64,000 bases of DNA from Meconema thalassinum (Eukaryota > Arthropoda > Insecta > Orthoptera > Tettigoniidae). Below are positions 50,888 through 61,059 of this stretch, in pieces (the stretch's first letter is position 1; the number at the start of each line of letters is the position of its first letter). The stretch covers positions 157,039,890 to 157,103,889 of the forward strand of contig OX336397.1 of assembly GCA_946902985.2 (NCBI GenBank), written 5' to 3'. The translations under genes and the position numbers were made by a program. The notes under the pieces were generated by a model, which saw only the letters and a program-made list of their open reading frames with translations, did no database searches and was not told the origin of the DNA.

Positions 50888-52334
50888 GAGAGGTGTGTGT
50901 GTGTGTCCCCCTAATAAAATCTAAACGGCTGGAGCGATTTCAATGAAACTCCGTAAATTCATAGCGCTATTCAGGGCGACCCCGACCGTGCCCTTCAAAT
51001 TATGTTACGTCTCACCAATCCAACATGGCGGCTGTGCGAAATATTTCACCACCATTCAATATCTCCGAAACTATTTCCGATATCACCCTGGAATTCATTA
51101 CGGTGATAAAGGGAACTACTAGAAGTTCACCTATGAAACTTCTGAAAAACTGGTAAGTACAAAACCAACATGGCGGCCACGCGAATTTGCGACTTTAAAA
51201 TAGACGTTTCTCGCGATTTAACCAACCAAACGCAATAAAACTTGGTACAGTATATGTTTATACACATTGTAATGCACCAACATCTAACTTCGTTCAATTG
51301 TTTACATAACCACAAGATGGCGGATGTGCGAATTATTTCACCGGCTTTCTATAACTCTGAAACTATTAGCGGTATCACCCTGAAATTTTGTACGGAGATA
51401 AAGGGCACTACTGGAAGTTCATATATAAGACTTTCAAAAACTGGTTAACTACAAAACGAACATGGCGGCCAAGCGAATTTGAACATTTTAAATAGACCTT
51501 TCTCGCGATTTTATGTTCCAAGCGCACTGAAACCTGGTACAGGAAATATTTATACACATTGTAATCCACTGGTATCTAATTTAGTTCAATTGTTTACATA
51601 ACCTCAAGATGGCGGCAGTGCGAATTTTAAAATTAAGTGTTTATTTATTGTGATGTAGTCATGCGATCGAAGTGAAAGTTTGAATAATAAACCTACGCAA
51701 TAATTTTCCTTTAATGGTACATGACTCTATGGCCTATACATTTAACAATCCAACATGGCGACCATCCGAAATATTTATACGGCTCTGAATATCTACGAAT
51801 CTATTATAGCAATCAAACTGATTTTTTATGTTCATAGGGGCTATGAATTTAAGTTCACCTAGAGGACTTTAAATAACCTGGTGATCACAAATCCAACATG
51901 GCGGCGACGCGAAGTATAAATATTCACATGAACGTTTCTCGCAATTTAACCATCCGAGTGCAGTGAAACTTGGTACAGTAAATCCTTATACGAATTTTAA
52001 TCCACTGGCATCTAATTTATTTCAATTGTTTCCATAACCACAAGATGGCAGCTGTGCGAAATTTTAAAATCTCCTTGTTATATCTTGGGTCCTAATCATG
52101 CTATTGAAGTTTGAATGCTACATGTACACAATAATCTTCATGTAACAGTACATAACTTTAGGACCTACATATATAAAATCCAACATGGCGACCATCCGGA
52201 ATATTTAGTCGGTTCTCAATATCTACGAATCTATTACAGCAATCAAACTGAAATTTTGTATGTTGATAGTGGCAATTAACATAAGTAGGATATATGAAAA
52301 TAGGCTGTATAGTTCTTCACGGAACTACTTGTTT
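50800..52334 (+). mobile_element. Helentron-like element, subfamily Y, copy 2
   Basis: The 5' hairpin is AGCCTATTTTCAATTTTGAA with AAAATAGGCT. Then come TTATGAGATCAC, (GT)n/(GA)n at 50850-50910 and CTAAACGGCTGGAGCGATTT. The 3' end is AAAATAGGCTGTATAGTTCT, then CACGGAACTACTTG. ATGGCG-type motifs start at 51025, 51170, 51317, 51462, 51609, 51755, 51898, 52045 and 52185, with spacings of 140-147 bp. Two monomer types alternate, one with CCAACATGGCGGC and CGCGAA, the other with CAAGATGGCGG and TGTGCGAA, so the higher-order unit is about 292 bp. Both flanks are T tracts. Confidence 0.9.
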
Positions 52335-52435
52335 TTCTAAAAATCAAATATTATAGGCTACGTATCTGTTTGACGTAATGTGTTGGATAAAATTTAAAAG
52401 AAATTAAAACTAAAATCATTAACAATTAAATTGTT
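52335..52435. other. A+T-rich spacer between two Helentron-like elements
   Basis: No feature identified. Confidence 0.4.
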
Positions 52436-52654
52436 AACAAGATGTTCAGTAAAGAACATATAGCCTACTTTCTCCTAAATGTATGAGTATGGTTATAACT
52501 CGTTGTTATTATCAAAGAGTATAATAGAACTATTCTTTGTTGAAGACCTTAGAAACGATTTACCTCTACCAAACGCCACAACCTAGATAAAAACTGCTAC
52601 CACCATTGAAGAAAGAAAGATAAGAAGTATCTAAAGAATGTTATGGATCTGGAA

Positions 52655-52934
52655 ACATAATCGACCGGACTGGCGGCGTGGCTCAGCGGTAACGTTCTCG
52701 CTTGCTGGACCGTATGTTTCAGGTTCGTATCCTGGCGCAGTCAGCTGGCATTTGAGGGTGCACAAATGCGAGGGAGCCGTGTTAGTAGATTTACTGGCAC
52801 GTTCAAGATCCCCTTCGGGACAAAATTCTAGCACCCCGGCGTCTCTAAAAGCAACAGTAGTTAAAAGGGACGTAAAACCAATAAAATTATTATTATTATT
52901 ATTAATATTATTATTATTACATAATCGGCCTGAC
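52655..52934 (+). mobile_element. SINE family C, copy 2, full length
   Basis: The body runs 52671-52918: A-box-like GGCGTGGCTCAGCGGTAACG, B box AGGTTCGTATCCTGG, then GAGGGAGCCGTGTTAGTAGA and GGGACGTAAAACCAATAAAA with an (ATT)n tail. The duplication ACATAATCGACCGGAC (52655-52670) against ACATAATCGGCCTGAC (52919-52934) matches at 14 of 16. Confidence 0.92.
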
Positions 52935-53708
52935 GCGGGCAACATCCAACTTTGAGTTGAGGCATGTCTTTACACGTCTGGCTGCGTATGACTTTCACAA
53001 CCCTAATTGAATTAACAAATCTTTCCATGACCCTACAGAGACGTGTGTATACCAACTATGTGGATATTTTCGATTGCTATTTGGCTGAAATAAAAGTATT
53101 AATTAATATCCTGAACTAGCACCAACGGTAGAGTTCAGATACTATGTGAAATCGTTTTGTTCTTTACTTCAATTAACATTTTCAAATAACGCACAATAGG
53201 CTGTTACAAACCCTTTAACCCTTAGCTGACCGACGGTACTTACAAGTACCACCTATGTCTTTGTCCCATAGCCCCTGATCTTTAACGACTAGCGCCTCTG
53301 TAGACGTTTAGTACATTAGAGGAATGCTAATTTCATAAAGAAAAGGGATTTTTTTGCCATTGGCTAACCTGCCGTTGACAAGGCAGGCGATAGAAACTTC
53401 CGTTTCCATGGTTACAACATGCTTTGAAAATGTGATATTGTTATTGATGTTTGTGTGACTTATAACTGCACGAGACTTTGTGAATGAGTGATTCGCCTAG
53501 AAGTGGGCCTTTCTACTTTTGTATTACATACGTTATAACTGAATTGAGAGGTTAATTTTTGTGAGGATGGACGTTGACTGAACTGGACTCCTGAGTACCG
53601 ACGGTCTACGAGAAGGCCTACCGTATGTATCAACATAACCTTCCTATCAGCTGTGTTGTCCTGCTAACTCTAGACAATTTATTGGATTTTTTAGTGATTT
53701 CTTTCGGT

Positions 53709-54472
53709 ATAGCAAATGTTTTTATGATGATGATGATGATAATTGTTGTTTTAAGGTGCCTAACATCTAGGTTATCGGCCCCTAATGATTTGGATGATCG
53801 TGAAGATGATGATAAAATGTAAACTATAACTAAAACTAACTACTTACTTATATACTAGAAGAAGAAATGGAAAACAAAAGGAGAATAAGGCAAATAAAGG
53901 ACAGGAGGAAAAGAAATGCCCTCAACCCTCGAAGAATGCGGATTGAGGGACTTGGAAGGAAGGAGAGCCATGAAAGTCAGATAAGAAAGTAAAAGAGGAG
54001 AGGGTCACCACCAGGGGTAGGCCTAATGGATAAAAGGGGAAAACCGGACCCAGATCTGGAATGCTTCGGGGTCGCCAACTCCCGAACTCATCAGCCGTGA
54101 GCCCCTGAGGGCGTAGAAATGTCTAGGGTGCACCAGAAGTGGTGGGGCTACATACACCCTGTCTCCTTGAGGGCCTTGAGCAGAAGGCAGGAGATAACAT
54201 GAAAAGAAAAAGAAGGCTGACCCCTCGCAGAAGGAGGGTATCAGAAAATATGAGACAAGGGCCAATTAAGGCGGGAGAGGAAGAGACTCACTAGGCCTCG
54301 GATACCCTAATACCGTCGGGGTCCGAAGAGAACAAGAGTTGACCAAGTGAGGTCAACAGGAAATAAGACGGAGAGGAGCAAGTAAGTGGAAGCAATGCCG
54401 GACTCAGCTGGGGCCCCGTGGTCGCCAACCCACGACCCACTAGATGTGAGCCCCTGGGATAGCACATGTTTT
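53709..54472 (-). mobile_element. SINE family G, copy 2, nested in piggyBac
   Basis: The minus-strand copy at about 53723-54458 has a (CAT)n tail at its left and GGGGCTCACATCTAGTGGGT at its right. ATAGCAAATGTTTT (53709-53722) and ATAGCACATGTTTT (54459-54472) flank it with one mismatch. It falls at the start of the transposase coding region. Confidence 0.9.
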
Positions 54473-54473
54473 G

Positions 54474-54680
54474 AGTGATTACCAACTTTTAGAACTTCTA
54501 GACACAGAAATTGAAGTGGATAATCACAGTGACACTGATATTCAGGAAGATGATGACGAATTTGACCAGAATCTGTTGCCACTTGCTAATAAACCGGCAC
54601 CTGACATTTTCAGTTTGGTTTTTAATGCTGACATCACTAAAATTAGACGGATAGTAGGAGAAAATGAGGCAGGAATGTGG
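54474..54680 (+). pseudogene. piggyBac transposase N-terminal acidic region
   Basis: The open frame encodes SDYQLLELLDTEIEVDNHSD, TDIQEDDDEFDQNLLPLANK and PAPDIFSLVFNADITKI to a stop at 54680. An acidic, Asp/Glu-rich N-terminus before the catalytic domain is usual in piggyBac transposases. The natural start would be upstream, on the far side of the nested SINE, or is lost. After the stop, sequence jumps to the middle of the catalytic domain, so about 200 residues, including the first catalytic Asp, are deleted. Confidence 0.72.
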
Positions 54681-54699
54681 TAAGGGAAGAATAATATGT

Positions 54700-55430
54700 T
54701 TTGGCAATTATTTTACTTCTCTTGACCTGTTAGAGAAGCTGAAGGCTGAAAACACTCAAGCATATGGTACAATAAAACAGGAAAGGTATTCCACAGAATA
54801 TGACAAATGGCAACAAAAAAAAGTCTCGTGGAGATAGTGATTTTGGGATTTCAAATACTGGCCTAGGATTCTCCAAATGAAAAGACACGAAGACTTTTCA
54901 TCCAACTACAATGGCACGGAACAAGCCTTCCCTTCTAGGAGACTAAAGGATAGCACAAAGAAAGATGTGACTTGTCCAGTTATTGCTGTTGACTACAACT
55001 CACACATGGGAGGTGTTGATATGGCAGACAGACTTAGAACAGTGTATGGACTTGATCGAAGGTGTAAGAATTGGTGGCAGAGGCTCTTTTGGGGGCTATT
55101 GGAAATACCATTCATCAATTCATATGTGGTTTTCTGTGAAATGATTGGGAAACTTTCACTGAAACAGTTTCACAGGGATGGTGCTCTTGGATTATTGGCT
55201 TTCACTGAACCAAAGAAGAAAACTCCTAAGAGGAATGCAAACTTATAAGTAACAAGAGACGAGGGAAGAACTTCTGTCCGTAAAGATGTCAGGCTGGGGA
55301 TGTCCTGGCCTGTCTTCACAGATGTACGGGGTAGATGTGAATTTTGCAGTCTTCGTCCCTACAGTAAATGTAGTCACTGTAATGTACATTTATGCGGCAA
55401 TGAACGAAATAACTGCTTCACTGCCTAGCA
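54700..55430 (+). pseudogene. piggyBac transposase catalytic C-terminal half and Cys-rich tail
   Basis: The first block, at 54703, encodes GNYFTSLDLLEKLKAENTQA and YGTIKQERY. It corresponds to the D-x-x-FTS...L...YGT region around the second catalytic Asp; the residue before N is Gly (GGC), so the Asp looks lost. After stops, 54877-55245 is open and encodes CPVIAVDYNSHMGGVDMADR (third catalytic Asp in GGVD) and NWWQRLFWGLLEIPFINSYV, the hallmark DDE_Tnp_1_7 end. Past the stop, 55275-55427 encodes a C-terminal cysteine-rich domain: RCEFC, KCSHCNVHLC, CF. Such a domain binds the terminal repeats or chromatin in other piggyBac proteins. Several disruptions make it non-functional. Confidence 0.93.
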
Positions 55431-56044
55431 TGATGTAAATGCTTAGCGGCATGAAACAGTGTTAGTCCCAGTAGCTTTCAGGGCAGCAAAGTTCTGTGAG
55501 TTTTGGAGTGTCTGTGGTGACAGTATGGAATGCAGTAGGTTATATCCTGCTCTATTTCTGAATGTATTAATGCATTATGTTTTACATGCTTCCTATTATA
55601 TTATATTTTTGAAGAGGGAAATCAGTTCCTAAACAGAGCAATATTTTATGACATGCTTCACCATACATTACAGTTTGTTATAGTAAATAAATTACAAGCA
55701 TAATTAATTATATTTGAGTTACTATTCATCAGTATTATTTCTCAGGTAAGTCAGATGCAGTTTGGCTATTTTTACTGAAAACGTGTTCTACAAAATGCAA
55801 AATGTTATTTGATAATTTTCTGGGAGGAAGTTTCTCATTATGTAATAGAGTTAAGTCCAAATGTTGAATAGGCCTACGTAGGGACTGACGGTACTCTGAA
55901 GTACCATGTCTCAAAAACACTGATTTTCAAAACTTAATTTTAAAAAAGTATGATATTCTCTTTAGGTACCTCCTTTCTTACCAATTTTCATTAGCCAACT
56001 ATGGAAGAAATCGTTTAGCACATCCTTGGTCAGCTAAGGGTTAA

Positions 56045-56430
56045 CATAAAAAGTAAAAATGTATCGTAGTATCATCTTGTCATTCTTCAAATTCGATGCG
56101 CATAGAATGCCAATGGTATAGTAATCAATGGAGCCCCACGTAGACTAGTCGTGACATCTAGTGGTGAAATATCGAGCAATATAATCCTAACAGAGCGAGT
56201 GCATTCTAGCGGCCAGAAGAAGAAACTTTTCAATAAAATCTGGAAGTTATTAGGTCGGCGTGCAGTTATCTTTTTGGCAGCTAGATGTCTCGAGTAAATC
56301 TGCTGGCGAATTATGTTTTAATTAAATATATATTTTACACCATAATATGCACAATATAACGCTTAATTTTAAAACATCTGAGTCATTACAAAACAATAAA
56401 CATATAACATTTCAAGCAAAAAACCTAGTT
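56045..56430. other. interior of Z element copy 1
   Basis: From about 56146 (ACTAGTCGTGACATCTAGTG) this matches 60.73-61.0 kb almost base for base. The first 100 bp after the piggyBac do not match elsewhere. Confidence 0.6.
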
Positions 56431-56497
56431 CTAATCGGGTTTGAACCATAGGCATTTGAGCGATAGGCTAACGCTCTACCACTGAGCTAATTGTGGC
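56431..56497 (-). repeat. tRNA-like segment with intact A and B boxes in Z copy 1
   Basis: The minus strand reads GCCACAATTAGCTCAGTGGT, AGAGCG, then GGTTCAAACCC. The D arm (GCTC...GAGC) and both pol III boxes are intact, but the acceptor arm does not pair and the anticodon stem is imperfect. It is not a functional tRNA. The same block is present at 60994-61059 in the other Z copy. Confidence 0.6.
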
Positions 56498-57352
56498 AAC
56501 GAACATCGTTCTATATAAAATGACTTACATAGAACTTGTTAGCAAATAATGATTTATACTAAACGATTTCATCACTGGAGTATATTATTTATATAAAAAG
56601 CATTTTATACAAAGTTTATTTATTTTGTATCAGTACGCTATATTGCATGCAATACTCAAATTAGTGAAATATAAGTCAGGCACAAGATATCCGCTGCCAT
56701 CTTGTCTTATTACTGAATCGGCTCAGCTTTTTAAAATAACGTCTGCACTATAGTATTACAAAATAAACTTTTAATTTCGAACGTGCCTCTTCCTTTAGAA
56801 CAGTTAAAACGATTCTCGGCTCGATAATCGGAACTGGTGGGTCCCATGATATGGATTATAAAGTTTGCATAATTCGCACGGCCGCCATCCTGAAATGGTA
56901 TGGCAGACGACCTTGTAGTTTGGTCACAAGACGCATCCTATACGAAGGTATGTTGTTACCAAATTTGGTAGAGATCGGATGATTTGGTTAGTCGTTATTT
57001 GATTTTACGTTTTGAACGTTTGAGTGGCCGCCATTCAGTTTTAGTAAAGTTGGCGGCGATATAAAACATGACACTGAGGTGTCCTTTGCTAGTGCTACCT
57101 TTGTACCAAAATTCGTTCAATTCGCATTCACCATGTTCGAATTGATAGGGGGGACAGACATTCAGAGTACACACACTCACACACACACACACACACACAG
57201 ACACACACACAGACTCACACACACACATACACACACACACACAGACTCACACACACATACACACACACACAGACAGACACACTTTTTTCGCCCTGTGTTG
57301 ATCTCATAAGTCTACATTCATTTTTTGCAAAAATTGAAAGTAGGCTAAAAAT

Positions 57353-57526
57353 ATAGAAATAAAAATTTAAAAAATAAAATTACAATAATAAAATATATTC
57401 AAAAATTAAAATATTAAACATAACCATAAAATCAATTGGAAATTGGTTAATTAATTAATGCCATAGAAAAATATCAAAATTGAATCTATAAGAATATAAA
57501 TTGAAAATTAAAAATAAATAATATAA
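57353..57526. other. A+T-rich spacer
   Basis: More than 80 percent A+T; nothing recognised. Confidence 0.5.
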
Positions 57527-58935
57527 CAAGAAGTTCCGTTAAGAACTATACAGCCTACTTTTCATGCCAATGATTTTTCTACAGAATATGAACCTATCTA
57601 GAATAATGACGAAATTAAGTTGGTAATATCGAAATATCTAATTAGTTCAAAATATACCTGGTATAATGTAGCCTAATAGAGCACTACAGTTGGCAGCCCT
57701 GGTGACTGAATATATTCTTAGTTCCATCTCTTAAGGTACAGAATACAAAATTTGGTTGAAGTCCAATGGACGTTACATGCAGTTAGACACTGGATCTATC
57801 AGCAGGCGTAAAAGCATGTTGCCAACAATACCATGCGTGTGCTGGTCAGAAATAATCTGAAATGTTATGATATCTTGTTGTGCCAATTTTGGATGAAATC
57901 CATTTGTTAGTATAGAAGTTACATGTATTTTAAAATTGGACATATCAGCAGGCATAGAATCATGTTGTCAGCACTGCCTTGTATTAATTACTCCAAATTA
58001 ATCTAGAATGTCAGGTGCTATACGTGTGCAAAGTATAGAGCTGTTGGCTTGCATACTTTCTGATATATTGATATTAGGGTAAAAATATAGGCAGCATTTA
58101 TTAACAGTTGGCAGCCCTGATTGCACTGAAGAATACTTATAGTCATATCTGATATGTTACACATAGCACATGCGAAATTTGGATGAAATCCTACTGATAG
58201 TATAGAAGTTACATGTATTTAAAAATTGGCCCTATCAGCAGGCTTAGAATCATGTTGGTAGAACTGACGTATATAACTTACTCCAAAATTAATCAAACAT
58301 GTCAGGTACTATAAGTGTGCATAGTTTAAAGCTGTCGGCTTGCACACATTCTGATATATTGGTATTTGGATAAAAAAAATAGAGAGAGCAATTATTAACA
58401 GTTGGCAGCCCTGGTGGCTCCTAAGAATACGCTCAGTCATATCTGTTTATGTACAGATATTACATACAAAATTTGGTTGAAATCCAGTTGATAGTGTAGA
58501 CGTTATATGCATTTAAACATTGGACCTATCAGAAGGATTAAAATTATTTTGGCAACACTGTCATGGTTGGCCTCCTGGAAATTAAACTGAAATAGTATTA
58601 TCTACATGTGTGCCAATTTTGGAATAGCTCCTATGCATATCTTGCAGGATATCCAACATGGAGCTCAAATTTCTAGTGCGTTTTTTCAGCAGTTGGTAGC
58701 ACTGACATCATTTTCAAATATGGACGTGAGCTATTCCGGTGCACATCTTTACTCATACTAAATTTGGTTTTGATTGCTGCAGCCGTTTAGGAGTTGATAG
58801 GGGGGGACACACACACAGCCAGACAGACAGACAGAAGGACAGACAGACAGACAGACAGACAGACACACATTTGCCCGATCTCATAAGACTACTTTTTCCT
58901 CATTTTTGCAAAATGTGAAAAGTAGGCTAAAAATT
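57527..58935 (-). mobile_element. Helentron-like element, subfamily X, copy 3
   Basis: The left end is CAAGAAGTTCCGTTAAGAAC then AGCCTACTTTT. The right end has (CAGA)n at 58818-58862, TCATAAGACTACTTTTTCC and AAAAGTAGGCT followed by an A tract. TTGGCAGC-type motifs recur at roughly 146-bp intervals (for example about 57690, 57966, 58108, 58254, 58401, 58550 and 58694). Very similar to copy 2 at 23.6-25.0 kb. Confidence 0.88.
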
Positions 58936-59034
58936 AACATTAGAGAAACAAAAATTATCATTATTAATAATTATAATAATTAAAATAAATTACGACTGAC
59001 CAAGAAAAATTTTAATATTGTTACGAATTAGTAC

Positions 59035-59325
59035 ACTAAAAACCAATTGGGTAAAGGAAACCGTTGAAGACCTCAATCTCTACAGAAGACGATGCAAACA
59101 GGAGCACATTCAGAGAATAACTTAGACAACAGAAGTTTGACCAAACTCCCAACGAGATACAACCGGGAAAGGAGTGGTCAGAAGAGAGAAAGACGAAGCT
59201 TAGTGTAGCCTATATATGAGCGGGTTTTGGGAATAAAGAAGAAAGGACAAGGATAAATTATGAAAATTGATTGTGTTGTTACGCTCTCCTTAAGGGGAAT
59301 TAACGAATAAATAAATAAATCGAAC
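59035..59325 (+). pseudogene. LINE 3' end (C-terminal ORF remnant)
   Basis: The plus strand encodes TNWVKETVEDLNLYRRRCKQ in one frame, and WSEERKTKL-like and FGNKEERTRINYEN in others. The 3' part GTTACGCTCTCCTTAAGGGG and tail (AATA)n match, inverted, the end of the 42.7-kb LINE copy. Heavily frameshifted. Confidence 0.72.
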
Positions 59326-59855
59326 TGTAATAAACATAAAAAATAAAATATTTTTTCCCTATAAACCATTTGCAAAAACAGGTGGAATTAGCCTGACACA
59401 CGAAACTTCAATGCTCACACAAGGTGTCCTGTCTTATACAGAGTAGAACTGCGCCGATGTGGGACCAAGAACTCAAGCAATATTGTTATGTGACACTGTC
59501 GCTTCAAGGCGAAACCGTACCGGACATTCAACCCAGTTCAACCTGGTCAGCAAGAACCTCGCTAATCACCACGGCCAGGAAGTTCATGCAAAATCATATT
59601 TTTGCATATTTATGCATATTTTGGTTATTTTGGCACAATGCATCACATTTTTCTCCTGTGCCTGTTTCAGCGCATATCTCTGCTTGGGAAGGGCAAATAT
59701 TCAAATTTCGTATTGTTTTGAAGCTCTTTTTGTTATTTCGTGTTCTTAAAATCGTATATTTCGATTCGGACTCCAAGAGTTTATCACAGAATAATACTGA
59801 AATTATTTTAATATCTGGTATGTTACAGTCCTTTCTGCAAGTTAATATCAATTAT
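59326..59855. other. unassigned spacer
   Basis: Open frames on both strands at 59424-59858 have no recognisable motif. The minus strand repeats GCATAAATATGCAAAAATATG-type sequence near 59600-59625. Confidence 0.4.
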
Positions 59856-60061
59856 TAGCCTATTTTCAATTTTGAAACAAGATGTTCGGGAAAGAACATA
59901 TAGCCTACTTTCTCCGAAATGTATGGGTATAGTTATAACTCTCTGTCCTTATCATCTCCTAATTTCCTCCTATTTGAAGTGCAAATTGGCACACAGGATT
60001 TGAACAGTGGCGTTCAAACCATAGTTTATAATTTACCCCAGCATTTTGCAATTTCATCAGC

Positions 60062-60580
60062 AAACACTCCAAACACCGACTACTTACAATAATTGAAACT
60101 TCGTTGCTCTAATAAGGCCCATCTACAATGCGCAGTCGGCAGTCCGTAGTTGGTAGTCCTCGGTCGGCAGTCGCGATCGACTCCGTGTATACTATAGGCA
60201 CCATACACAACATGAAGTTGCAGTTGGTAGCTGGCAGTTGGCAGTCGAGAATTTTATCCTTGACTGCCAACTACCCGACTGCAGCAATGTAATAGCCAAT
60301 CAGAGCAGATCAGAAACTGACGTCACGTTGTTGTGCTGTGTCGTGTACGAATGATATAGAACTAAGTGAAGTAACTTCGCAACCCGTAAATTTATAGGCT
60401 AATCTTAAATACACGGTATAACAAAATAATCCATCTCCAAATCATCCATATTGCAAGTTTTGAGATTATCAACAACGCCTCTGTGCACAAGGAATAAACG
60501 AATGTTACTGTCTTATTACTCCTAGCAGTCGTTAAGACTGGGTTCACTAACTGGCCGGTATAGAGCGCTGCTCGAATCTA
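60062..60580. repeat. dispersed repeat block shared with 1.35-1.6 kb
   Basis: Shared outer blocks (CACTCCAAAC...AACTTCGTTG and GGGTTCACTAACTGGCCGG). The centre holds GGCCCATCTACAATGCGCAG and overlapping CAGTCGGCAGT/AGTTGGCAGT repeats in both orientations (60135-60290), giving foldback potential. It resembles an old MITE but the ends are unresolved. Confidence 0.55.
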
Positions 60581-60993
60581 TAGTTTCTGCATAGTACAAC
60601 TGAAGGATGGAAGATGTCACTCCAGTGGAGAATGTCGTTTTTTTTAATATATAATTTCCATTGCAAAAAGCACCATATAAAGCTTTATTTTATAACGTCT
60701 CAGTACTCAAGAAACAATAAATATAAAAACTAGTCGTGATATCTAGTTGTGAAATATCGAACAATATAATCCTAACAGAGCGAGTGCATTCTAGCGGCCA
60801 GAAGAAGAAACTTTTCAATAAAATCTGTTACCTTTTTGTCAGCTAGATGTCTCGATTAAATCTGCTGGCGAATTATGTTTTAATTAAGTATATGTTTTGC
60901 ACCGTAATATGCACAATATAACGCTTAATTTTAAAACGTCTGAGTCATTACAAAGCAACAAATATGTAAAATGTCAAGCAAAAAACATATCTC

Positions 60994-61059
60994 TGATGGG
61001 GTTTGAACCATAGGCATATGAATGACAGACTAACGCTTAACCACTGAGCCATTTGTGCC
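60994..61059 (-). repeat. tRNA-like segment with A and B boxes in Z copy 2
   Basis: The minus strand reads GGCACAAATGGCTCAGTGGT, TAAGCGTTAGTCTGTCATTC and GGTTCAAACCCC. The CTGTCA stretch matches the anticodon loop of tRNA-Asp (GTC). The acceptor stem does not close, so this is a tRNA-derived promoter relic, not a tRNA gene. Confidence 0.6.

Larger units (their letters stand above)
53215..56044 (+). mobile_element. piggyBac-like element with intact ends, defective inside
   Basis: TTAA (53215-53218) followed by CCCTTAGCTGACC (53219-53231) at the left, and the exact inverted GGTCAGCTAAGGG (56028-56040) followed by TTAA (56041-56044) at the right. A TTAA target with perfect 13-bp terminal repeats is diagnostic of piggyBac. 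Subterminal GACGGTACT...AGTACC palindromes occur near both ends (about 53231-53250 and 55883-55905). The element is 2822 bp including a nested SINE of about 740 bp. The transposase inside is deleted and frameshifted. Confidence 0.96.
52436..57352 (-). mobile_element. Helentron-like element, subfamily Z, copy 1, probably split by a SINE and a piggyBac
   Basis: The left end is AACAAGATGTTCAGTAAAGA, ACATATAGCCTACTTT (hairpin GTTC/GAAC). The right end is (CA)n at 57170-57285, GATCTCATAAGTCTAC and GAAAGTAGGCT at 57352. Between them lie SINE C2 and the piggyBac. Subtracting both leaves about 1.8 kb, near the 2.0 kb of the Z copy at 59.88-61.90 kb. GCCGCCAT motifs at 56881 and 57026 are 145 bp apart. 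Treating the two ends as one element is an inference, because the segment at 52560-53214 does not align clearly with the other Z copy. Confidence 0.6.

Noticed and set aside
56431..56497. Possible tRNA gene (minus strand)
   Set aside because: The acceptor stem does not pair and the anticodon stem is imperfect; the block recurs inside another transposable element.
59424..59858. 144-codon plus-strand frame and an overlapping minus-strand frame
   Set aside because: No domain recognised on either strand and the two overlap each other.
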